A DNA stretch of 64,000 bases from Marinobacter guineae (GCF_002744735.1 NZ_KZ319339.1:1302001-1366000); one strand, 5' to 3'; positions 44,037 to 52,921 are shown, counted from the stretch's first letter. Made by a program: numbers and translations. The notes: generated by a model not told the origin, from the sequence alone.

Positions 44037-45524
44037 ATGAAGCCAGAATTCCCCGGATTATCGCCATTGTTGCTCCAGACAGACCAACCGGTTCCCCCGG
44101 ACTGGGACTTCGAATCCGGTTCAGGTGTGGTCCTCCTGATTCCCGACGCTGACCGGAAAGCTATAGACCAGACGCCCTGGTCCGACATTCTCGAAAGTCG
44201 CCTATCAGCCTATCCAAAAACCGCCAATCCGGTGTTTATCTCCATGCCCGGGGGTGAGAGGGCGGTGGTTGTGTTCGTGGCGGATCAACTTCAGACATTT
44301 AAGGCGCTGACTCTGGCGCGCAAAGTTATTGGGCCGCTGATAGCAGACCGGCTGGAAGAGATAAATGTTCTTTGCCTGCTTGATGATGAGGTGGCCGCAG
44401 GTGCGATGGCTGAGGCCCTCCTGGCTGCAGCCCATGCAGCGCTTTTCCAGTTGCCGAAGATTACGGGCAAAGCCTCCGAGCCAAATAACCTCAAAGCCAT
44501 GCGCTATTTCGGGAACCTTGGTAACGCTGACTTCGGGTACGCTGAAGCAACGGCTGAGGGCAATAACCTGGCTCGTTGGTTAACCCATTTGCCGGGCAAT
44601 TACCTCACACCGGGTATTTATCGGGATTTCGCCGAATCGCTTGCCCGCCAGGAGGGCTGGAAAACGGAGTTCTATGACCGGGATAAACTGGAAGAGCTGG
44701 GCGCCGGTGCCTTTCTTTCGGTTGTCGAAGCCAGCCCTGTCAGGGATGCAGGCATACTTCACATGGAATACCGCCCGCCGGGGGCTGAAGGGAAGCCTCT
44801 CGCACTGGTCGGTAAAGGCATCTGTTTTGATACTGGTGGCAGCAACCTGAAAGTGGGCAGCAGTATGCTGGGCATGCACGGCGATATGCAGGGCAGTGCA
44901 GTGGCGCTGGGTGCCTTCCTGGCCATAACCCGTATGAAGTTTGATCAGCCGGTGGATTGCTGGCTGGCATTGGCGGAAAATCATATCGGTTCGCGGGCAG
45001 TCAAGTGTAACGATGTCATTACCGCCCTGGACGGAACCACAATCGAGCTTATCAATACCGATGCCGAGGGTCGAATGGTGCTGTCGGATACCCTGGCGCT
45101 GGTATCCCGGGGAAAACCACGCGCGATCATTGATTACGCGACCCTGACGGGTGCTGTCGTCTCTGCTTTGGGACAACGAATGGCAGGGGCGATAACCAAC
45201 CGCCGTGACTGGGTCGAGCCTCTCATTCAGGCGGGTGAGCGTTGCGGTGAGCGGGTCTGGCCGTTTCCCTATGAAGACGATTACGACGAAGATCTGGAAT
45301 CGCAAGTTGCCGATACCCAGCAATGCAGGACCAAAGGGCCGGGTGACCACATATACGCAGCACGTTTACTTGGCCGTTTCGTCGCCAAAGACATCGGCTG
45401 GGTTCACGTCGATATGGCATCTTCTGGCACCCATCCGGGCGGGCTGGCACAGATACCGACTGACTTGCAGGGTTTTGGTGTGCGCTTTGGCGTGGAATGG
45501 CTTAAGAAGGTGGCCAATGAGTAG
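44037..45524 (+). CDS. M17-family leucyl aminopeptidase
   Basis: The 495-aa product has the M17 hallmarks N-T-D-A-E-G-R-M and G-K-G-I-C-F-D-T-G-G, with two metal-binding Asp/Glu sets and catalytic Lys and Arg. It removes N-terminal residues from peptides in the cytoplasm as a hexamer. ATG 44037 has AAAGGAGC eight bases upstream; the open frame upstream runs through a dispersed motif and is not coding. Confidence 0.88.
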   Translation: MKPEFPGLSPLLLQTDQPVPPDWDFESGSGVVLLIPDADRKAIDQTPWSDILESRLSAYPKTANPVFISMPGGERAVVVFVADQLQTFKALTLARKVIGPLIADRLEEINVLCLLDDEVAAGAMAEALLAAAHAALFQLPKITGKASEPNNLKAMRYFGNLGNADFGYAEATAEGNNLARWLTHLPGNYLTPGIYRDFAESLARQEGWKTEFYDRDKLEELGAGAFLSVVEASPVRDAGILHMEYRPPGAEGKPLALVGKGICFDTGGSNLKVGSSMLGMHGDMQGSAVALGAFLAITRMKFDQPVDCWLALAENHIGSRAVKCNDVITALDGTTIELINTDAEGRMVLSDTLALVSRGKPRAIIDYATLTGAVVSALGQRMAGAITNRRDWVEPLIQAGERCGERVWPFPYEDDYDEDLESQVADTQQCRTKGPGDHIYAARLLGRFVAKDIGWVHVDMASSGTHPGGLAQIPTDLQGFGVRFGVEWLKKVANE

Positions 45525-45676
45525 TTGTCGGGGTGCCTCTGGCTGGGCTGTAATAAACGTTGATTAGTCTGGGGGCTGGGAGTAAATTCGATTCAACCAA
45601 AACCTGCCAAAGATAGGCAATGCAGCGTCACGGCGCATTTTGCCCTCGAAGGGCACGCTCACAGGGAATGATGATA

Positions 45677-45964
45677 ATGAGCAAGAAAGATACTTACGTT
45701 AAAAAACTTCAGGCCAAGCTCGACGAATGGAATGCCGAGATTGACAAGCTGAAAGCCAAAGCCGATTTCAAAGAGGCGGATGCCCAGCAGGAATATTACA
45801 AGCAGATCGACGAACTGAAATCGATGAAAGACGATGTCAGCAAGAAACTCGATGAAATAAATGAAGCTGGCGACGATGCCTGGGAAGATCTTAAAGCGGG
45901 CCTTGATAGCGCCTGGGATTCGGTAAGCAGCGCGTTCAGCTCTGCAACCTCTCGCTTCAAATAA
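45677..45964 (+). CDS. coiled-coil protein (sll1863-like stress type)
   Basis: The 95-aa product is almost all helix with heptads: V-K-K-L-Q-A-K-L-D-E-W-N-A-E-I-D-K-L-K-A, then D-E-L-K-S-M-K-D-D-V-S-K-K-L. The tail (W-D-S-V-S-S-A-F-S-S-A) is amphipathic. Similar coiled-coil proteins are annotated as sll1863 stress-response family. Nearby in-frame ATGs at 45668 and 45671 are alternative starts. Confidence 0.6.
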   Translation: MSKKDTYVKKLQAKLDEWNAEIDKLKAKADFKEADAQQEYYKQIDELKSMKDDVSKKLDEINEAGDDAWEDLKAGLDSAWDSVSSAFSSATSRFK

Positions 45965-46026
45965 GCCTCCTGCTAAATGCAGCTTGAAAACAGCCGGCGC
46001 AGACATGTGCCGGTTCTCCCAACGAA

Positions 46027-46064
46027 TCAAACCGGCAGTTCAATAATCTCACCAACCACACCGG
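46027..46064 (-). pseudogene. YfcE-type phosphoesterase, C-terminal scrap
   Basis: Minus-strand G-A-G-V-V-G-E-I-I-E-L-P-V ends at a TGA, matching the chimera at 39378. It is joined to the membrane-protein copy at an identity of about ten bases (GCGGAGCCGG). Confidence 0.5.
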
Positions 46065-46234
46065 CTCCGCCAGGAACCAGATGAACAGAGTGGTGATGAT
46101 CAGGATCTCAACCACAGACATGCCAATGGCCAGCATGCGCGTATACCACGGCCTCGCCAATAACGTCCAGGCCAGCCAGAGGTGCGCGAGAAAGCTGGCC
46201 CAGGGGCTCCGAACATTTTCACTGGGCGATGTCA
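46060..46234 (-). pseudogene. four-helix membrane protein copy with internal deletion
   Basis: From ATG 46234 the product matches the gene at 41471-41920 (T-S-P-S-E-N-V-R-S-P-W-A-S-F-L-A-H) but jumps to L-W-L-A-W-T-L-L-A-R, losing about 40 residues including one helix, at a shared GCGCA(C/T)CT. After I-W-F-L-A-E-P it fuses to the YfcE scrap in another frame. The 5' untranslated bases with AGGAG are also copied. Confidence 0.65.
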
Positions 46235-46420
46235 TTATGGCGCTCCTGTCGGCGAGTTCATCCGAAACGGTTATCACCGAGTGGGACAATATGGTTGGGG
46301 ACTCGTGCCCTCTTCCTTGCAACACCCAAGCAAGTCCAGAATTGAGCGTCCCGCCCGACACATCTTTCGCTGCTATTTCCGCTACTATCAAGGTAAGTCG
46401 GTGCTGGAGACACAGCCGCT

Positions 46421-47905
46421 ATGGGACTGTCGATAAAACAATCGGAATTTACGACGGAAGAATTTGACCGTTTTGCTGCCAAGGTGCGAACGGATCTTAC
46501 CGCACTCACCCGCCTTCTGGACCGGCCCGGCTTTGGTGAGGGAGAATCTTCCATCGGTGCCGAGGTCGAGTTCTACATCGTAAACCCGGACCTCCGCGTT
46601 CAGCCGATCAACACAGAAATAGCCGCCAGCGTTCAGGATCCACAACTGACAGTTGAGCTCAACCGCTTCAATCTTGAATACAACCTCAGCCCCCAGGCTT
46701 TCAAGGGAGCCCCCTTTGCCAGAACCGAGCAGGAACTGCTCGGGGCCATGCAGCGAATCAACCAACACGCCGCACCATTGAATGGCGAACTGGTCCCCAT
46801 CGGCATTCTGCCCACTTTGCGCCAGTCCGATATGGGCGCCAAGGTGATGACAGACGAACCCCGCTACCATCTGCTATCCAACGCATTGATCCAGCAACGG
46901 GGGGAGCCATTCAGCATCCGTATCGGTGGCAATGACGTCATCGACCTGGAAGCGGACGACGTCACCATGGAAGGGGCGACCACCTCTTTCCAACTGCACT
47001 GGCGCGTTCCTGCCCAACGCTTTGCAGACTATTTCAACGCAGTGCAGCTGGTGACCCCCATTGCGCTGGCTCTGGCCAGCAATTCGCCCAGCCTGTTCGG
47101 CCACCACCTCTGGGACGAAACCCGTATCGCCCTGTTCAAACAATCCGTCGACAGCAGGTCGCCCAACCACAGAACCTGGAAACACCCGCCACGGGTCTAT
47201 TACGGCAACGGCTGGGCACGCAGCGCCTGGGAGCTATTTGCAGCTTCGGCATCCTTGTATCCCCCCATCATTCCATTGATGTCGGAAGAAGATCCGATGG
47301 CTGTTATTGATCGGGGAGACGTACCGGAACTGACCGAACTGCGATTGCACCATGGGACTACGTGGCCCTGGAACCGGGCCATTTTTGATCACAAAGAAGG
47401 CGGCCATCTGCGCATCGAGATTCGTTCCATGCCGGCCGGGCCAACGGCCGTGGATATGTGCGCCAACGGGCTGTTCGTAATCGGAGCAGCGTTGGCGGTA
47501 CTCGAGGATATCCGTCACCTGACGTCGATACTTCCCTTTCATTACACCGAACACAATTTCTATCGTGCCGCCAAATACGGCATCGGTGCAGACATTATCT
47601 GGCCGCACAAAGACCAGGTACAGTTACAGGATACCCCCCTGTTGAACGTTGCCCGTGACCTGCTGCCGCGCGCCCGGGAAGCCTTGCAACGAACCGCTGT
47701 GAACGAGGCGGAGATCCACCGCCTGCTCGGAATCATCGAAGGCCGCATTCAAACCAGGATGACGGGCGCCCGATGGCAGCGCCAGATCACCGAGTCTTTT
47801 TTCAGGACCCAGACTACCGACGAGGCGTTCAAGAGTATGCTGTTTCTTTACATGGGTAATCAGAAGACAAACACACCGCTGCACGAATGGACCTTGTCAC
47901 CATGA
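46421..47905 (+). CDS. glutamate-cysteine ligase family 2 protein
   Basis: The 494-aa product matches the GCS2 (PF04107) fold: S-S-I-G-A-E-V-E-F-Y at the start, L-E-Y-N-L-S-P near residue 90, and H-L-R-I-E-I-R-S-M-P-A-G-P late (E-x-R ligand region). The family makes gamma-glutamyl amide bonds with ATP. Its stop overlaps the start of an M14-type hydrolase gene (ATGA), so the two are translationally coupled. The real substrate may not be cysteine. Confidence 0.8.
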   Translation: MGLSIKQSEFTTEEFDRFAAKVRTDLTALTRLLDRPGFGEGESSIGAEVEFYIVNPDLRVQPINTEIAASVQDPQLTVELNRFNLEYNLSPQAFKGAPFARTEQELLGAMQRINQHAAPLNGELVPIGILPTLRQSDMGAKVMTDEPRYHLLSNALIQQRGEPFSIRIGGNDVIDLEADDVTMEGATTSFQLHWRVPAQRFADYFNAVQLVTPIALALASNSPSLFGHHLWDETRIALFKQSVDSRSPNHRTWKHPPRVYYGNGWARSAWELFAASASLYPPIIPLMSEEDPMAVIDRGDVPELTELRLHHGTTWPWNRAIFDHKEGGHLRIEIRSMPAGPTAVDMCANGLFVIGAALAVLEDIRHLTSILPFHYTEHNFYRAAKYGIGADIIWPHKDQVQLQDTPLLNVARDLLPRAREALQRTAVNEAEIHRLLGIIEGRIQTRMTGARWQRQITESFFRTQTTDEAFKSMLFLYMGNQKTNTPLHEWTLSP

Positions 47906-48942
47906 GCCGCTCGAACACCCTTGATTATCTCAACAACCCGTCACCCCAGACCCTGGGCCGCTCGCCCCTGGAGTGGCTGAACCGGCTGCAACGGCCCACG
48001 GTGGTTCGCGTTGCTGGCCGCGATCCTTCCAGGACCCGGGCCATGGCAACGCTGCTTCACGGCAACGAACCCTCAGGGCTGTTCGCGATTCACCGATGGC
48101 TACTGGAGCAGCGCACCCCGGAGGTCAACCTGCTGTTCCTTCTGGGAGGCGTCCATCCCGCGAAAATCCCGCCCATATTGTCGCTGCGCCAACGGCCAGA
48201 CGGACGTGATCTGAACCGGTGCTTCAAAGAACCGTTTGAAGGAGAGGAAGGCGTAATTGCCAAGGCCATGCTGGCCGAGCTTCAGACAGCCAACCCCGAG
48301 TGCCTGCTGGACGTGCACAACACCTCAGGCACGGGCCCTGCCTTCGCGGTGACCATCACCAACGACGCTGCCCATCAAGCGCTGGCGTCGCTCTTTACCG
48401 ACCGGCTGATCATGACGGATCTTCGCCTGGGTGCACTGATGGAATATTCCGAGCAGGAGGTTCCCACGGTGACCATCGAGTGTGGCGGGTCTCAGGATGA
48501 TCACGCACACGAACTGGCGTACGAAGGGCTTGTTCGGTATGCCTCACAGACAGACGTGCTATCGCTGGAAAAAGCGGAATGGAACGTTGCTGTACTGCGC
48601 AATCCGATTCGAGTGGAGTTGGCGCCCGATGCGACTATAGAGTACAGGTTAACGCCCAGTGGACAGGCGGACCTCACGTTTCCGCCCGACATCGAACACC
48701 GCAATTTCGGGATTGTGTCGCCGGATGAGCCTCTCGGATGGGTTGGGCAAAAAGGCCTGGACGTTCTCACGGCGATCAGCCACAACCGGACCGAGAACAT
48801 GGAACAAGTGCTTCAAATCAGGGATGGGCGAATCTACCCTGCCCAGGCCCTCAAGGCCTTCATGATCACTACCAACCCGGTGATTGCGAAGAGCGATTGC
48901 CTGTTCTATGCCGTCAAAGCAACGGGCGATCCCATTTTTTAA
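47902..48942 (+). CDS. M14/aspartoacylase-type zinc amidohydrolase
   Basis: The 346-aa product has the AstE/aspartoacylase zinc motif L-H-G-N-E (HxxE) and the third ligand in L-L-D-V-H-N-T-S. R-D-L-N-R-C-F lies between them as in the family. It hydrolyses N-acyl amino acids or related amides. ATG 47902 overlaps the stop of the GCS2 gene, and the pair likely makes and cleaves one amide-containing metabolite. Confidence 0.8.
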   Translation: MSRSNTLDYLNNPSPQTLGRSPLEWLNRLQRPTVVRVAGRDPSRTRAMATLLHGNEPSGLFAIHRWLLEQRTPEVNLLFLLGGVHPAKIPPILSLRQRPDGRDLNRCFKEPFEGEEGVIAKAMLAELQTANPECLLDVHNTSGTGPAFAVTITNDAAHQALASLFTDRLIMTDLRLGALMEYSEQEVPTVTIECGGSQDDHAHELAYEGLVRYASQTDVLSLEKAEWNVAVLRNPIRVELAPDATIEYRLTPSGQADLTFPPDIEHRNFGIVSPDEPLGWVGQKGLDVLTAISHNRTENMEQVLQIRDGRIYPAQALKAFMITTNPVIAKSDCLFYAVKATGDPIF

Positions 48943-49145
48943 ACCGTAGCGAGCCGCTTTTCATCGTAACCGAAGGGAATGCTCAACGGGCGTGAACATA
49001 CCGATTCGCTCCGCGCTTGGAACGGTTAAGTTCGAGTCCCGACTAAATGCAGAGATGCTTGGCTCTCAGAGCTTAATTTCACTGGCCCTTCAAATCCCGA
49101 TAAACCCAGATTCAGAAAAACCGATAAAGGTTTCTGCGTTGTCTG

Positions 49146-49787
49146 CTACCAGATAAGCGGCTGCAAAGACTTCGACAAATCAAAGCCCAACTGCTGACGA
49201 AAACTCATCGCCTCCGGGGCCACAAGCAACCACCCCAGAGCACCAAGATTGGACAAGACCGCCAGCCAGAAAACAAACTGATAGCTGCCTTTCCGCGTCT
49301 TATGTCGAAAAGCTTGCTGGGCCACCAGTGCACCGGGCCAGCCACAACACAGCTCGAAAAGGTGCAGCGTGTTCTCCGCGATGCGTTGGGCACCCCGCTG
49401 CGCCGCCTGCTTATCTATCCAGTACATCATGAACGACACCAGACTCACCCCGCCGTAGGCAGCCAGAACCGAAACCGGCAGATAACCTTGATGGAGCAGG
49501 CCAGCCAGAGTGGTGAAAAACAACAGCACCACAGCAAACGCCACCCAAAACCCCGGGGCCATGCTGGCGCCAACCTTTGCCGCTCCAGCGTATTGAAAGC
49601 GCCCTGCCCTTAGCCGGCCCTGAGCATCCTTCGCAATGCTGTATGTCACCTTGCGATTGGAAACCGGCCGGCCCCGGCCGGCATAACTGCTGATATGAGC
49701 AAAGACCCGTTCACCACCGCCCTCCGGCGTAATAAAACCAAACCCCTTGGCATCATTCCATGCGGTGAGTAACCCTTTCTGATTCAA
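49146..49787 (-). CDS. cold-shock domain plus DUF1294 membrane protein
   Basis: The N-terminal ~65 residues are a cold-shock domain (K-G-F-G-F-I-T-P, V-F-A-H-I-S). Residues about 80-200 are a DUF1294 membrane domain with helices (V-V-L-L-F-F-T-T-L-A) and the motif Y-W-I-D-K-Q-A-A-Q-R-G-A-Q-R-I and F-E-L-C-C-G-W-P-G-A-L-V-A. The combination is a known fusion of unknown role. ATG 49787 overlaps the stop of the truncated NERD gene (4 bp). Confidence 0.85.
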   Translation of the reverse strand: MNQKGLLTAWNDAKGFGFITPEGGGERVFAHISSYAGRGRPVSNRKVTYSIAKDAQGRLRAGRFQYAGAAKVGASMAPGFWVAFAVVLLFFTTLAGLLHQGYLPVSVLAAYGGVSLVSFMMYWIDKQAAQRGAQRIAENTLHLFELCCGWPGALVAQQAFRHKTRKGSYQFVFWLAVLSNLGALGWLLVAPEAMSFRQQLGFDLSKSLQPLIW

Positions 49788-50146
49788 TGCACTTCTCCTT
49801 GCAGAACGTTATACCGAGCACACGCCTTATCCCTGTCTCTAAAAAGGCGCGGATGAGCGCCACCGAAGATCCAGCCCCTCATGTTTTTCGTCTCGACAAC
49901 GAAGACGCCAAACTCCGAAACCGGAACATGGTCGATCTGGGTGGTGCCATCTTCCGTGGGCAGGGTAACGTTCTTGATGAGGCGGTAGCGGGATTTATCC
50001 AGAAACCATCGTGCAGAGAGGTTCACCAGAAATTCACCGAACTTGCCTTTGAACCAGGGCGACTTGATCAGGCCAGTCATGATGGCAAGAGGTAACAGAT
50101 ACCAGAGTGCAGCAATAAGCGGCTGGAAGACCGGGTTCAAATCCAT
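49784..50146 (-). pseudogene. NERD-domain protein, truncated
   Basis: The 120-aa frame starts with a membrane helix, then K-G-K-F-G-E-F-L-V-N, T-Q-I-D-H-V-P-V-S-E-F-G-V-F-V-V-E-T-K-N-M and G-W-I-F-G: the nuclease-related domain up to its catalytic D..ExK core. After this it diverges (H-P-R-L-F-R-D) and stops; the rest of the domain and usual zinc-finger tail are missing. It may be a short form or decayed. Confidence 0.6.
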
Positions 50147-50325
50147 TTCTCAGACATCCTTGTTTTGCGTCCTTCAAACAATCCGCCCCACCGTGATCGG
50201 CAGAGTAAAACGCCGGGGGCCGGCGCCACCTCACCGGCATGAAGGATCAGATCCGAGCCTTTCAAAGCCTCCAGGGCTTCGGGACGCATCTTGCTGTGGG
50301 TGTCTGCGATCACTCCGATTTGCAT
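50137..50325 (-). pseudogene. YfcE-type phosphoesterase, N-terminal remnant
   Basis: The frame starts I-G-V-I-A-D-T-H-S-K-M-R-P-E-A-L-E-A-L-K and keeps H-A-G-E-V, then runs into unrelated sequence (A-P-G-V-L-L-C-R). This is the same N-terminal 31 residues as at 39536 with no C-terminus. The junction lies close to the NERD gene start. Confidence 0.7.
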
Positions 50326-50384
50326 GCTTACGCCCCTTCTAATCCCACAGTGACGGTCGCGGTTTTCAAAGCTCCCAGCCTTGT

Positions 50385-50696
50385 TCAAGCCGCGCGATCA
50401 GATCCGTTATCCTCACCAGCCTGTAAAGTCCAGGTCATACCCAAAGCGCGCCCAGCTTTGACAAGCGTTGTGATGGTTACACCGGTATCCTTCTCGTCTA
50501 GAAGGCGGTTAACCACCGTCCGGCTGGTATGCATTTTCTGGGCAAGCTGGGACTTGTTTACGCCGGTGTGCCCCATCGCCTGCTGAATCTGCCAGACAAT
50601 TACCCGCTTCAGCGCCTCAGCTTCTACTTGCTCAAGCGTACCATCGGATTCGAGCAGATCATCGAGAGAGCTGCCAACGTGCTTATGCTGTGTCAT
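50385..50696 (-). CDS. higA: HigA-like XRE-family antitoxin
   Basis: The 103-aa product has a helix-turn-helix of XRE type (V-N-K-S-Q-L-A-Q-K-M-H-T-S-R-T-V-V-N-R-L-L) in the C-terminal half. It follows the toxin gene by 14 bp, the toxin-first order of HigBA systems. It should neutralise the toxin and repress the operon through the palindrome at 51092. Confidence 0.8.
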   Translation of the reverse strand: MTQHKHVGSSLDDLLESDGTLEQVEAEALKRVIVWQIQQAMGHTGVNKSQLAQKMHTSRTVVNRLLDEKDTGVTITTLVKAGRALGMTWTLQAGEDNGSDRAA

Positions 50697-50710
50697 CTTC
50701 TTGCTCCCAT

Positions 50711-51064
50711 TCAGACAAGATTCTTCTTTCGACCTCTCGCCTTCGCCAACTCTTGATCCGGTGTTTTCTGAGTCTTTTTGATAAAGCCGCTCAGCAACAC
50801 CATATCGCCGCGAAACATCGTGAATATGACTCGTGCAATCCGACCGTTCGAGAGATCACTGCGGACCTCCCACAAGTCGGAGTTAGCCTTCCCAGAGAAG
50901 CCCCTTACCAGGGGCATGCCCAGTGGCCAACCATATTCCACCGTCTTCAGGTCAGTTCCGATCACTGAACGATCCTCCTTATCCAGCTTCAGCAACCACT
51001 CTTTGACCGGCTCTCGACCATTGGCTGTTCTGTAAAATACGACGTTAACCGTTTTCCTTGTCAT
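50711..51064 (-). CDS. higB: HigB/RelE-like toxin (Gp49 type)
   Basis: The 117-aa product matches the phage-derived Gp49-like / HigB group: V-V-F-Y-R-T-A-N-G-R-E-P-V-K-E-W-L, G-M-P-L-V-R-G-F, L-W-E-V-R-S-D-L and R-V-I-F-T-M-F. Such toxins cut mRNA on the ribosome. ATG 51064 is the family start. The frame runs on to 51226 through the operator and a motif copy, which is not coding. Confidence 0.82.
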   Translation of the reverse strand: MTRKTVNVVFYRTANGREPVKEWLLKLDKEDRSVIGTDLKTVEYGWPLGMPLVRGFSGKANSDLWEVRSDLSNGRIARVIFTMFRGDMVLLSGFIKKTQKTPDQELAKARGRKKNLV

Positions 51065-51091
51065 ACAACCCCTTCCTTGGCGCAAACCAAG

Positions 51092-51109
51092 TGTACCTAA
51101 ATAGGTACA
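51092..51109. promoter_or_regulatory. HigBA operator palindrome
   Basis: TGTACCTA-AA-TAGGTACA is a perfect 8-2-8 inverted repeat 28 bases upstream of the toxin start codon, the usual place for antitoxin binding. Confidence 0.65.
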
Positions 51110-51140
51110 TCTATGCCAGCTTTCTACTAATCCATTTTTC

Positions 51141-51174
51141 GAAAACCGGCGAAAACCGGGACAGATCGATTTTT
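51141..51174 (-). repeat. dispersed motif copy with tandem half
   Basis: GAAAACCGGC is followed at once by GAAAACCGGGACAGATCG, between the toxin-antitoxin operon and the S41 peptidase gene. Confidence 0.6.
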
Positions 51175-51226
51175 TAGATCTTGTAGCGTCCTTCCCAGAG
51201 GGAACCACTGCGTTTTTCGAGGGCAT

Positions 51227-52600
51227 TCACAAAACGGGTCTGTCGACCAGCTTAATAACCCGCTCCAGCATCGGGTCTTTGCCTTCCTCGCGCCCTTTTC
51301 GGCCAAGGTACTTGAGACGGATGTGTGGCGGGATGCCGACATCTTCGTATATCTCACCGTTGTAGGCCCGGTAGATTTCATTGGACAAGGTCAGGTGCCA
51401 GCCATTTGGCAGATGGCGCTCGAGCGTGTCGGAAAGGATGCCATGGGTAGGCTCGCCAATAAGAGTGAGACGGGGATGCTGCAGCAATGAGAGCACGAAG
51501 ATTTCTGCCGCACTGGCCGTTAGCTCGCTGGTCAGCACAAACAGGTTGCCCTGGTAAGTCTCATTGACAGGCGTGATATGGACAGACTGCTTTCCGGTGA
51601 ATCCATTGCCATGACGGGCTGACTTGGTGAAAGCCACCCGTTTGCGATCCATCAGGTACGCTGAAAAGCGCAGTGCGACACCATCGTACCCCCCACCATT
51701 ATTGCGAAGATCGACCACCAGATTGGGGAGCTCGCCAACATCTGCCAGCACTCTCTTCATCACACTATCGACCGCACTGAGATCCGCAGCCGGTTTGCCT
51801 GACTTACCGCTTTGCCCGGCCATGGCCCGGATGTTCAGGTAACCGATGAGGTCATTAAGGCGCCCCCACTCCACCAGCCGGTTGCCACCATGGCTAACGG
51901 CGCTTGCGAGATAATCCTCATGGATCACGTCACGCGCCGACTCTTTGAGATCGCCCAGGTAGCTGGTGAGCCCCCGGTCATCATTGGCGTCTTCAAGTTC
52001 CTGTGTCAGCCGCCTGAAGAGCGCCGGCTGGGCACCTGCGCTGTAATGACCCCAGGGTGAATGCAGACGAATATGGCCATCCTTCAGGGGCCGTAGCATC
52101 GCAACCATGATGGCAAAGAGCGTTTCCTGTGATGTGTTCGCGTTAATCTGGGGAAGATAGTCATGATGCGCCCGGTCCCAGGCCACACCCTTGAGTTCAA
52201 ACAGGGCGTAGTGCTCGTGAAAGGTTCGCCAGAAAACGTCAAAGTTGTATTGCGGATCCTTTGCCCTGTGCCTGTGACTTTCAGTGACAGTGGCGGGCAA
52301 TCCCTTCAGGCGACGGAAGCTGATACGTGCTACGCCAGTTACCCGATGGGCACTGAACGCCTGGCCACCAGGGGATACCGCCAAATCTTCGTAATAGTGA
52401 CCGAGTTCGTCAATACTGCCCGCATGAATCTTCAGGCAGCTGATGCTGGTTTCTTCAAAAAGGGTGTACCAATCTTCCTCGATCAGCAACACAGTGCCGT
52501 AACCCTGGGAACGCCAAACACCCTGCAGGCGCGCAAAATCAGGGCTGGAAAGAGAACTGCCGCGGCGTTGGGCGGTTTTCATAGAGGACTCCAGGTCCAT
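51227..52600 (-). CDS. S41-family peptidase
   Basis: The 457-aa product has the S41 core in the C-terminal half: N-L-V-V-D-L-R-N-N-G-G-G, F-V-L-T-S-E-L-T-A-S-A-A-E-I-F (catalytic Ser-Ala) and G-E-P-T-H-G-I-L-S-D. There is no PDZ domain; the first 200 residues are a family-specific helical region. No signal peptide is seen, so it may act in the cytoplasm. Substrate unknown. Confidence 0.8.
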   Translation of the reverse strand: MDLESSMKTAQRRGSSLSSPDFARLQGVWRSQGYGTVLLIEEDWYTLFEETSISCLKIHAGSIDELGHYYEDLAVSPGGQAFSAHRVTGVARISFRRLKGLPATVTESHRHRAKDPQYNFDVFWRTFHEHYALFELKGVAWDRAHHDYLPQINANTSQETLFAIMVAMLRPLKDGHIRLHSPWGHYSAGAQPALFRRLTQELEDANDDRGLTSYLGDLKESARDVIHEDYLASAVSHGGNRLVEWGRLNDLIGYLNIRAMAGQSGKSGKPAADLSAVDSVMKRVLADVGELPNLVVDLRNNGGGYDGVALRFSAYLMDRKRVAFTKSARHGNGFTGKQSVHITPVNETYQGNLFVLTSELTASAAEIFVLSLLQHPRLTLIGEPTHGILSDTLERHLPNGWHLTLSNEIYRAYNGEIYEDVGIPPHIRLKYLGRKGREEGKDPMLERVIKLVDRPVL

Positions 52601-52618
52601 TTCTGTTGTTTTCAGACG

Positions 52619-52777
52619 TCAGGCTACAGTCCCGGGGTACCGGATGTTCAGGCTTTTATCAGGGTAGACCTCGCTGGCATCCAGCTTGCGGTAATCCGCC
52701 CGAACCTCCTCCAGAAAAAGTTGAATAAAATTACCGCGAAAGGGCAGGCCCCAGTAATAGAGTTCGTAGTCCTGCAT
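52619..52777 (-). pseudogene. glutathione S-transferase, N-terminal remnant
   Basis: The 52-residue frame reads Y-E-L-Y-Y-W-G-L-P-F-R-G-N-F-I-Q-L-F-L-E-E-V, the start of a GST thioredoxin-like domain, then A-S-E-V-Y-P-D-K-S-L-N-I-R-Y-P. It stops before the helical C-terminal domain (a full GST has about 200 residues). Confidence 0.65.
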
Positions 52778-52852
52778 TGCGACTCTCCCACTCTGACAGT
52801 TGAGAAGATAACGGTTATCTGGAAGTGTAGCGCACAGGAAAAGACCCGATCC

Positions 52853-52921
52853 GAAAGCCAGGTCTATTCAACCCAATACCGCTGGTTTAGCAACCTGGTT
52901 TCAAAAGCCGACAATGTTAGG
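52853..52921 (+). pseudogene. rlmF internal fragment
   Basis: The bases encode E-S-Q-V-Y-S-T-Q-Y-R-W-F, L-V-S-K-A-D-N-V and match 22732-22796 inside rlmF closely. They end at a dispersed-motif pair. No other part of rlmF is present here. Confidence 0.75.

Noticed and set aside
49029..49043. AGTTCGAGTCCCGAC resembles the T-arm of a tRNA
   Set aside because: No acceptor stem, anticodon arm or CCA-side partner could be folded around it; at most a scrap of an attachment site.
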